Shown here piece by piece: positions 56,753-64,000 of a DNA stretch of 64,000 bases. The stretch is from assembly GCA_963668015.2 (NCBI GenBank), contig CAXXCR010000026.1, forward strand, positions 1 through 64,000, written 5' to 3'. Below the pieces are notes generated by a model. That model was not told the DNA's origin. It did not search any database and saw nothing but the letters and a program-made list of their open reading frames with translations. Both the position numbers and the translations under genes were made by a program. The stretch is from Ilyobacter_A sp963668015. GTDB lineage: Bacteria > Fusobacteriota > Fusobacteriia > Fusobacteriales > Fusobacteriaceae. How positions within the stretch are numbered: the first letter of the stretch is position 1; each line of letters begins with the position of its first letter.

Positions 56753-57454
56753 TTGGAGAAGATTATAGTATATGAACTTAGAGTGAAAGTCTACCTTCTA
56801 GAAAACTTAAAACTAGAGGATGTAGGGATGGAATTAAGCTCACTGGTTGATAAATCATTTTTATGCAGTGATGAATATAAGGAGTTTCATGAAAATAGAG
56901 GGTATAAGCACTATTCTATTGGAGGACTTCTGCCTGTGGAAAAGGACAGACTGTTTAAAAAGGGCAAGATATATGATTTTCAAGTGAGAACTCCATCTAA
57001 AAAACTTAAAGATTATCTCAAGTCAAATTTAGTTAATGAATTCAGTAAAAATATTAAAGTGTTGGTTATAGATGAAAAAACAGTTCCTAAAAACTTCTTT
57101 GAAAAGATATACTCTCTTACACCTGTAGTGGCAAAGTTTTCTGAAGGGTACTGGAAGGATAAAGTTGAATTTTGCCGATTTGAAGAAAGGATTAAGACGA
57201 ATTTAATAAAAAAATACAACGATTTTACAGGGAGAAAGATAGATGAAAATTTTCAATTGTATGAGAGGATAGAGATAGATAATGAATATCCTATACCGCT
57301 AAAATATAAGAATATAAGGATGTTGGGAGATAAAATAACTCTATATATAGGAAGTGATGAGGTTGCCCAGGAGCTGGCGTATTTTGCAATAGGTGTGGGT
57401 CTTCTTGAAATGAATCCCAGAACTTTTGGGTTTGTGGGATATAGATATATTTAG
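56753..57454 (+). CDS. cas6: CRISPR RNA endoribonuclease Cas6
   Basis: The 233-residue RAMP protein cuts the precursor RNA within each repeat. The C-terminal glycine-rich loop GVGLLEMNPRTFGFVGYRY is the family signature, and the likely catalytic histidine is in YKHYSIGGLLP. The start is a TTG six bases after GGGAGG; no ATG fits. The cut would leave the last eight repeat bases (ATTTAAAT) as the crRNA 5' tag. A 39-bp gap separates it from cas2. Confidence 0.9.
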   Translation: MEKIIVYELRVKVYLLENLKLEDVGMELSSLVDKSFLCSDEYKEFHENRGYKHYSIGGLLPVEKDRLFKKGKIYDFQVRTPSKKLKDYLKSNLVNEFSKNIKVLVIDEKTVPKNFFEKIYSLTPVVAKFSEGYWKDKVEFCRFEERIKTNLIKKYNDFTGRKIDENFQLYERIEIDNEYPIPLKYKNIRMLGDKITLYIGSDEVAQELAYFAIGVGLLEMNPRTFGFVGYRYI

Positions 57455-57465
57455 GGGGTGATATT

Positions 57466-59184
57466 TTGTTAAAAAAACTGATAGATGACTTTATTATTTG
57501 CTATGAAAAGGGGAAAGCACGGGGAAGAGACATCATAATGAATGATTATATCCTGGCTCCGGGTACATATATACTAGTAGATGAGGATGATGGTAAAATT
57601 AAGAGGCTGGAGGTAAAAAAGGCACAAAACAGAGATACGGCCGGTGACAGCGAGCTGTATGATATCTTTGCGAAGTATGATTACAGAAGCGGCTTAATAG
57701 ACATGAATAAACCGATAGACAGCAAAAAAATTATTCAAAGTAATAATTGTTTTTCGTTCTTTATAAAAAAAGAAAGTTTAACAAATGGAAAATTAAATGA
57801 AGCAAGAATAAACGAATACTATGATTTTGTAAGAGATCTATCTAAGAAATACTCCGGCAGCTCAGATAAAGACAAAAGAAAGGTTCTAGAGGAGATAAAG
57901 GAGAAGAATGGCGATATTCCCTTTAAAAGAATAGAGGGGATAAAGAAGTGGATAGAAGAAAATGTCTTTAAATTGGAATTAGAAGGAAAGGACTATTTAA
58001 AGATATTTTTCAATGCAGGTATAGAGGAGTATGAAAAAGAAAGTGAGAAATATATCCTCCCAAATATCTATAACAACAACAAATATAATATAGACATCGC
58101 CGGGGAAGGAAGAGGGCTTCCCAATAATAATATGGGAATGAACGATAAAAAACCATACCTTGAAAATAAAACTAGAAAGAACAGAGTTCCCTACCTTATA
58201 TCTTTGAAGGAAGTTATGGATCAAAAATTATTATTTGACTATCTGATGACACAGGCTTCTAATAAAAAGAATTACATTTACTTAAATAGCGAAAAGATAA
58301 TCAGCAACTCTTATGATGAGATTCCCAAGAAGTTTACGGGGAGTTTCATCAAGATAAAAAAGGGTAAGGAACTGGAGATTCATGATTATGACAGCGTGAA
58401 TATAGAGGAAAAAAATGAGGTTGTGATAGAAAATATTCTAGATATTGATTACAGCAAGATTAATGAGAGTAGTCTAAAGGACATTTATGGTGGGAGTAGT
58501 TTTGGGAAAATGATAACAGCCTTTAATGAACTTTATTTTTTTAAGGGAATGTGGAGCTGTTTGATAAACAGGGATGAATATGAAGTAAAAGGCGATAAAA
58601 AGTTGGAGGCTCTTTTAAGGGGATTGAGTATTCCTATTTATGACTTGCTGTACAAGGATAGTGCTGTTAGATTAAAAAAAACCTTTGGGAAAATAACACT
58701 TGATATAGTTAAGCGCACTCTGGATAAGGGTCATGATTTTAGAGCTATTGAGATGTTTAATATGAGGTTAGGTATGATAGATCATATAAAGGGGAGTGAA
58801 AGTGGCATGAAGGATAGATTTACAGATATTAGAGACAATCTGGTATTCAAATGTGAGTCCGAGGAGGATATGGTGATAGAAGGAGTAGAAGAATTTTCCT
58901 ATGCAATAGGGCAGTTATCGTACTATCTTTTGTCTCAAAACAAGGGGAATAAAAGAAAGCACAGTCTTTTTTCACCTATTGTAAATGCTAAAAGAACAAA
59001 AAAAATAAAGATGGAACTGGAAAATTTATTTAAAAAGTATAATCATGAAATAAATATGAATTCTTTAAAATTCAATAATCTATATCGAATGGTATTAGGG
59101 TTTGATAGCGAGAAAATAGATACAGAATTTTTATTAGGTGGTTACCTATCGAATAATATAATGTACGAAAAGAGGGTGGGGTAG
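57466..59184 (+). CDS. cas8b: Cascade large subunit Cas8b
   Basis: The 572-residue protein sits between cas6 and cas7, where I-B loci encode the large subunit that recognises the PAM and anchors the complex. Large subunits diverge quickly. The lysine-rich chain, the KNRVPYLISLKEVMDQKLLFDYLM centre and the Csh1/TM1802-like size support Cas8b more than any single motif. It starts at a TTG behind GGGGGTG. Its stop abuts the cas7 start. Confidence 0.82.
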   Translation: MLKKLIDDFIICYEKGKARGRDIIMNDYILAPGTYILVDEDDGKIKRLEVKKAQNRDTAGDSELYDIFAKYDYRSGLIDMNKPIDSKKIIQSNNCFSFFIKKESLTNGKLNEARINEYYDFVRDLSKKYSGSSDKDKRKVLEEIKEKNGDIPFKRIEGIKKWIEENVFKLELEGKDYLKIFFNAGIEEYEKESEKYILPNIYNNNKYNIDIAGEGRGLPNNNMGMNDKKPYLENKTRKNRVPYLISLKEVMDQKLLFDYLMTQASNKKNYIYLNSEKIISNSYDEIPKKFTGSFIKIKKGKELEIHDYDSVNIEEKNEVVIENILDIDYSKINESSLKDIYGGSSFGKMITAFNELYFFKGMWSCLINRDEYEVKGDKKLEALLRGLSIPIYDLLYKDSAVRLKKTFGKITLDIVKRTLDKGHDFRAIEMFNMRLGMIDHIKGSESGMKDRFTDIRDNLVFKCESEEDMVIEGVEEFSYAIGQLSYYLLSQNKGNKRKHSLFSPIVNAKRTKKIKMELENLFKKYNHEINMNSLKFNNLYRMVLGFDSEKIDTEFLLGGYLSNNIMYEKRVG

Positions 59185-59186
59185 TG

Positions 59187-60131
59187 ATGAATAGAAGAGT
59201 TTATGGGATTATAGGGATAAGGGCAAAACATGCAAACTGGAATGCTGACTTTAGTGGGTTTCCGAAGTCAACAGGTGACGGTGATTTCTTTGGGAGTGAT
59301 AAGGCGCTGAAATACCCTATGAAGAAGATGTGGGAGAATAACGGGGAGAAGGTATTGTATACCAAGTCTATGATTTTGGTAGAGGAGGATTACAGACCAA
59401 GAACCCTGAAGGAAAGATACGAGCAGATCCACAATTCAGAGTTAAAAGCTAAGAAAGGTAAAGCCGCAGGTACTCCTAAAAAGGAGGTGTTGGAAAATTT
59501 ATTCAACAGTGTGGATGTAAAGCAGTTTGGAGCTACATTTGCTGAGGAGGGGAATAACTTTGGTATAACTGGGGCCGTGCAAATATCTCAGGGGTTTAAC
59601 AGGTATGAAAATATGTCTGTGGAGGAGCAGTCGATCCTTTCGCCATTTGGAAGACTTAAAGACGGAGAGAAAAATACCGACCAATCATCTGTAGGAACAA
59701 AGATAACTGCTAATGAGGCTCATTATTTCTACCACTTTGTGGTAAACCCAGTAACATATAAAGATTATGTCGAATTGGGGGTAACTGAAGGATATACTAG
59801 GGAAGACTACAATAAATTTCAGGAAGCCTCTCTAATGAGTGCAACTGCTTTTAATACTAACTCCAAGGTAGGGTGTGATAATGAGTTTGCCATGTTTGTA
59901 GAAGTAGAAGAGGGGGTTTACCTTCCTGATTTAACCAGCTTTGTCTCTATAGATGAATTGGAGGGAGATAGAAGGGGTATAACTTTAAATTTAGAGTTAT
60001 TGGAAAGGATAAAATCTAGGGTTAAAGTTATAGAAATCTATTATAATGACTCTCTCTTAGAGGTAAAGGGCAATATACCAAATCTTGCGGAATACTATAA
60101 TATTTTTACTAGAGAAAGAATAGAGGTATAA
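59187..60131 (+). CDS. cas7: Cascade backbone subunit Cas7 (Csh2-type)
   Basis: The ~314-residue RAMP protein polymerises along the crRNA. VYGIIGIRAKHANWNADFSGFPKST at the N-terminus and ITGAVQISQGFNRYENMS, then NEAHYFYHFVVNP, are typical of the I-B Csh2/Cas7 group. It begins three bases after the cas8b stop (the ATG preceded by an overlapping GTG) and is followed four bases later by cas5. Confidence 0.92.
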   Translation: MNRRVYGIIGIRAKHANWNADFSGFPKSTGDGDFFGSDKALKYPMKKMWENNGEKVLYTKSMILVEEDYRPRTLKERYEQIHNSELKAKKGKAAGTPKKEVLENLFNSVDVKQFGATFAEEGNNFGITGAVQISQGFNRYENMSVEEQSILSPFGRLKDGEKNTDQSSVGTKITANEAHYFYHFVVNPVTYKDYVELGVTEGYTREDYNKFQEASLMSATAFNTNSKVGCDNEFAMFVEVEEGVYLPDLTSFVSIDELEGDRRGITLNLELLERIKSRVKVIEIYYNDSLLEVKGNIPNLAEYYNIFTRERIEV

Positions 60132-60135
60132 TTCT

Positions 60136-60861
60136 ATGGAGGTTTTAAAGTTTAATTTGAGCGGGAATACAGCTTTTTTTAAAAAACCGGATGTAAACAC
60201 CTATCTATATTTTACCTATGGCTCCATTCACAAAATGGCTTTGCTGGGAATTTTTGGAGCAGTGATGGGGATGGGTGGATATAATCAGCAGGAGGAATCG
60301 AAATCTAAGTTCCCTGAGTTCTATGATAAGTTAAAGGATTTGAAAATTTCGATTGTTCCCAGAAATGAAGGGGGGTATATTCCTAAAAAAATTCAGGTAT
60401 TCAATAATTCTGTGGGATATGCAAGTAAGGAGCAGGGGGGAAATCTTGTCGTAAGGGAACAATGGCTCGAAAAGCCCAGTTGGGATATATATGTGGTAAT
60501 GGATAGCAGTGAGGTATGCAGGGACTTAAAGAGAAGATTAGAAGAATTTGACTTTGAATTTATACCATACTTGGGTAAAAATGATCATTTCGCTAATATT
60601 GATTGCGTTGAAAGCTATGAGGCAGAGAAAGTAGATAATATTAAAAAAATTGAAAGTTATTTTCCACAGGGGATTTTAAAAAATACAAGATTGAAAATGA
60701 GAAAAAAAAATTGGAAAGTAGAAGAAAGTTTGCCTGTTGGTATAGAAGAAATAGCGAATCAGTATATTTATGAAAAGATGCTGGCTACTAACTTTGAAGT
60801 AGAGATCAAGAATATTAAATCTATTTATAAAGTAGATGGAAAGGTTCTTTATTTTATATAG
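60136..60861 (+). CDS. cas5: Cascade subunit Cas5
   Basis: The 241-residue RAMP protein caps the 5' end of the crRNA. The N-terminal LKFNLSGNTAFFKKPDVN strand-loop, YLYFTYGSIHKMALLGIFGAVMGMGGY and YSKEQGG-type segments match Cas5 of type I-B (Cas5h/t). It is the last cas gene, 170 bases before the first repeat. Confidence 0.9.
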   Translation: MEVLKFNLSGNTAFFKKPDVNTYLYFTYGSIHKMALLGIFGAVMGMGGYNQQEESKSKFPEFYDKLKDLKISIVPRNEGGYIPKKIQVFNNSVGYASKEQGGNLVVREQWLEKPSWDIYVVMDSSEVCRDLKRRLEEFDFEFIPYLGKNDHFANIDCVESYEAEKVDNIKKIESYFPQGILKNTRLKMRKKNWKVEESLPVGIEEIANQYIYEKMLATNFEVEIKNIKSIYKVDGKVLYFI

Positions 60862-61031
60862 CTTTCCAAGTAGAAATAAGAGAAAAAACGTTTATTCTTA
60901 TGAAATAGAGGCTTTGATCAAAACTCGACAAGATGTATAAATTAATGTTAAGAGGTTGGAAAAAATAAGAGAAACCTTTAAATACTGGGGTTAAATAAGA
61001 TTTGAGAAGATAAAATTCTTTATTTATTAAG
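60862..61031 (+). promoter_or_regulatory. CRISPR leader
   Basis: This is an AT-rich 170-bp stretch between cas5 and the first repeat. TTGATC, 16 bases, TATAAA at 60914-60941 could be the array promoter. The leader side is supported by the perfect first repeat here and the truncated repeat at the far end. Confidence 0.7.
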
Positions 61032-63949
61032 GTGGATGAGTAACATTAGATGTATTTAAATTAAATACAGACGGAACAATAACGCTTGGGGCTATAGGTG
61101 GATGAGTAACATTAGATGTATTTAAATGATAAAACCGTAATACCAAGATCACTTGTAGACAGTGTGGATGAGTAACATTAGATGTATTTAAATACAAATC
61201 CCGAACCTGCGTAATCCCTTTTCCTTTTCGTGGATGAGTAACATTAGATGTATTTAAATCAAAATAACTGTTGTTCCCTCTGGTCACTCCTGCTCGTGGA
61301 TGAGTAACATTAGATGTATTTAAATTAGAAAAGCTCTTTCCAGTGGTATTGTAGGTATAGGGTGGATGAGTAACATTAGATGTATTTAAATATAAAAGTT
61401 TACAATAAAAGCAACAAAAAGTAAACAAGTGGATGAGTAACATTAGATGTATTTAAATAAAACACTGCTGCAGGAGTATTCCACGCTTACTTTGTGGATG
61501 AGTAACATTAGATGTATTTAAATAACAGAAGTAAGTGTAGCAAATTGCTTTCTAATTCTGTGGATGAGTAACATTAGATGTATTTAAATTTCTAACAATC
61601 TAGATCTATACTGTAAACAACTTATGTGGATGAGTAACATTAGATGTATTTAAATGTATAGGAACCGTTTAAACTCTCTCCGTCTAACTTTAGTGGATGA
61701 GTAACATTAGATGTATTTAAATAGATTTTCTCCTATGAATTCATAGAATGCTACCCTGTGGATGAGTAACATTAGATGTATTTAAATCATTTCAAGTAAA
61801 ATTGAAAACAAATAAAAAAAACTGTGGATGAGTAACATTAGATGTATTTAAATGGAGGAAATAACACAAGCAGCTATAGCCAACAACAGGTGGATGAGTA
61901 ACATTAGATGTATTTAAATGATTTTATAAGCTCCAAATTACTTTTGCCTAGCCTGGTGGATGAGTAACATTAGATGTATTTAAATTAATATAGTTCAATT
62001 ACAGGGATGGAATAGTATTTAGGTGGATGAGTAACATTAGATGTATTTAAATTCTAAAAGGTGTCTTGAAAATGTACTTATTTCTTTTGGTGGATGAGTA
62101 ACATTAGATGTATTTAAATGACAGATCAGAACATTGAGAGGATAGAGAGTGCAGCAAGTGGATGAGTAACATTAGATGTATTTAAATCTGACAAGGTTGC
62201 TGCTGATTTAGTGTTAGGTAAAGGTGGATGAGTAACATTAGATGTATTTAAATTATGAAAGAAGAGTTCAAGGAAGCACCCGAATCAGGGTGGATGAGTA
62301 ACATTAGATGTATTTAAATAATCCGATGAAGTCAAATTGACAAAGCCCTACACCGGTGGATGAGTAACATTAGATGTATTTAAATCAGTTGCTTATAGAC
62401 GAAGCTGTGACAATAGATGTAGTGGATGAGTAACATTAGATGTATTTAAATATAGCAATTAAAGGTACTGACGGTAATTGGTATTAGTGGATGAGTAACA
62501 TTAGATGTATTTAAATACGTTAACAACCTATGACGGGGCATACAGTATAGGTGGATGAGTAACATTAGATGTATTTAAATAAAGAAGGCCGTGGAGAAAC
62601 TTCGACAAATAAAAGTGTGGATGAGTAACATTAGATGTATTTAAATAAATTGGAATCGCTCTTGCTGCAGTCGCAGGGATAGGTGGATGAGTAACATTAG
62701 ATGTATTTAAATGGTTAAAAAATCAGAATGTTTAGATTTACCAAGTAAGTGGATGAGTAACATTAGATGTATTTAAATTTTGAAGATGAAGTAGAAAGAA
62801 CATATGATTTTATGTGGATGAGTAACATTAGATGTATTTAAATCGGCGTCAATTTTGGGAACATCTATTCAAGGTCAAGGTGGATGAGTAACATTAGATG
62901 TATTTAAATGTTTGTATAACTGCACTAACATCACAGGTGATTTAGTGGATGAGTAACATTAGATGTATTTAAATCAAAGCAGTTTAAGAGTGTTGTGGGG
63001 CAGACGGTGGAGTGGATGAGTAACATTAGATGTATTTAAATCTGCTCGTAATTCATCTGGTAGTTTAGTTGAATCAGGGTGGATGAGTAACATTAGATGT
63101 ATTTAAATACAATTGATCTTCAAGGTACAGGGATGTCGGCAAAGTGGATGAGTAACATTAGATGTATTTAAATGTTGAAAATATAAACGAAATCACCAAT
63201 ATAGGATTAGTGGATGAGTAACATTAGATGTATTTAAATAAATTTTCGGTAGATAAAGTTTCTATTTGCTTACGAGTGGATGAGTAACATTAGATGTATT
63301 TAAATTAGAAGGCAATAATGGAGGAAATTTTTTCTCTACCCGTGGATGAGTAACATTAGATGTATTTAAATAATGAAGCCTCGGATTTTAATTCTGACAG
63401 ATCTATGTGGATGAGTAACATTAGATGTATTTAAATCTGTGTATTATCTCTTAAAGCTAGACTTGAGGAAGAGTGGATGAGTAACATTAGATGTATTTAA
63501 ATATAATTTAGCTTTGAAGAAAACTTCTTGTAAAGAATGTGGATGAGTAACATTAGATGTATTTAAATCCGTGTTGCCCTTGTAAAGCATCCGGTGTTTT
63601 AGGAGTGGATGAGTAACATTAGATGTATTTAAATAAACAGTCTTTCTTGTAACGTCGTCAAGATTTTCCTGTGGATGAGTAACATTAGATGTATTTAAAT
63701 AGCATAGGTACAACCGAACACTCGCGTGAAGAATGTGGATGAGTAACATTAGATGTATTTAAATAATAGTAGCCCCAACAAATAAATCATAACAGCGGTA
63801 CGTGGATGAGTAACATTAGATGTATTTAAATGAAGCTATTAAAAAGATAGAAAGTGAATAAAGTCAGGTGGATGAGTAACATTAGATGTATTTAAATCCA
63901 TCCTCTATTACAAGACGTTTCATTAACTCAAAAGTGGATGAGTAACATT
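61032..63949 (+). CRISPR. Type I-B CRISPR array, 44 spacers
   Basis: There are 44 identical 30-bp repeats (GTGGATGAGTAACATT ... AGATGTATTTAAAT) and a final copy that keeps only its first 16 bases (63934-63949), separated by 44 spacers of 34-38 bases, period 64-68. All spacers look unique on reading. The repeat has only a 4-bp internal stem (ACAT-TAG-ATGT), so Cas6 would act on a nearly unstructured RNA. The crRNA tag would be the self-complementary ATTTAAAT. Uniform repeats suggest an active or recently active array. Confidence 0.98.
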
Positions 63950-64000
63950 TGGATAGGCTACAATAAGTTGGACAGTTTTCTTAAGGTCATATAAAATAAA
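63950..64000. other. Sequence after the array
   Basis: The last 51 bases follow the truncated repeat and hold no recognisable feature; the window ends here. Confidence 0.5.

Noticed and set aside
61027..61443. Minus-strand open frame with repeated LNTSNVTHP units, resembling a repeat protein (also 63444-63749)
   Set aside because: It is the reverse translation of the CRISPR repeats; there is no ribosome site and the period is that of the array.

Overview
The window looks like chromosome of a strictly fermentative member of the Fusobacteriota, probably an Ilyobacter/Propionigenium-like relative. The evidence is the 16S rRNA sequence, the AT-rich DNA with strong AGGAGG-type ribosome sites, and clearly fusobacterial/clostridial protein families. 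The species assignment is an inference; no database was consulted.

Layout. 0-7 kb is housekeeping: a thioredoxin-fold fragment, an ArsC-like protein, PpnP, a LarA-like protein, methylglyoxal synthase, phosphatidylserine decarboxylase and the glycogen pair glgC-glgA. 7.1-12.05 kb is a complete rrn operon (16S-23S-5S, no spacer tRNA). 12-18.4 kb has a hypothetical gene, pepA, an L-asparaginase with an unexplained C-terminal extension, a lone dnaN and an HD-GYP protein. 18.8-28.2 kb is a sulfur block: a SAM-I riboswitch with its terminator precedes an operon of unknown gene, SLC13 anion transporter, cysC, aprA, aprB, cysD and cysN, and a convergent siroheme sulfite/nitrite reductase follows. 28.8-35.8 kb is the tetrapyrrole block cbiX-hemA-hemC-cobA/hemD-hemL-precorrin-2 dehydrogenase-hemB. 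It can make siroheme for the reductase next door, so the two blocks together form an assimilatory sulfate-to-sulfide pathway. 36-40.7 kb carries a uridine-kinase-like protein, a lipid kinase, a ChbG/YdjC deacetylase with no normal start codon, ybaK and cutA.

40.8-41.5 kb is an eight-gene tRNA cluster driven by a promoter nearly identical to the rrn promoter. The last gene, tRNA-Tyr, is the insertion site of a 3-kb integrase island (41.4-44.5 kb), bounded by 115-bp direct repeats that carry the tRNA 3' end and its terminator. The island holds one intact tyrosine recombinase, a frameshifted second one, a small protein gene and a well-formed candidate small RNA. Just beyond it sits an orphan cas1 of type II character with no cas9, cas2 or array. 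Then come gdhA and an NfnAB-like (or GltD-like) oxidoreductase pair.

50.5-52.4 kb has an IS256-family element with a clean 8-bp target duplication, apparently inserted in an older, decayed relative. 52.4-64 kb is a complete type I-B CRISPR-Cas locus: cas3-cas4-cas1-cas2-cas6-cas8b-cas7-cas5, a leader, and an array of 44 perfect 30-bp repeats plus a truncated terminal repeat (44 spacers). The effector and adaptation modules are in swapped order relative to the usual I-B arrangement.

The points most worth following up are: the orphan type II-like cas1 and the nearby candidate small RNA; the tRNA-Tyr island built of repeated recombinase/terminator modules; the CysN protein carrying a dead-looking APS-kinase domain beside an intact cysC, with AprAB but no PAPS reductase; the apparent AUA start codon of the deacetylase; and a dispersed intergenic repeat present three times.
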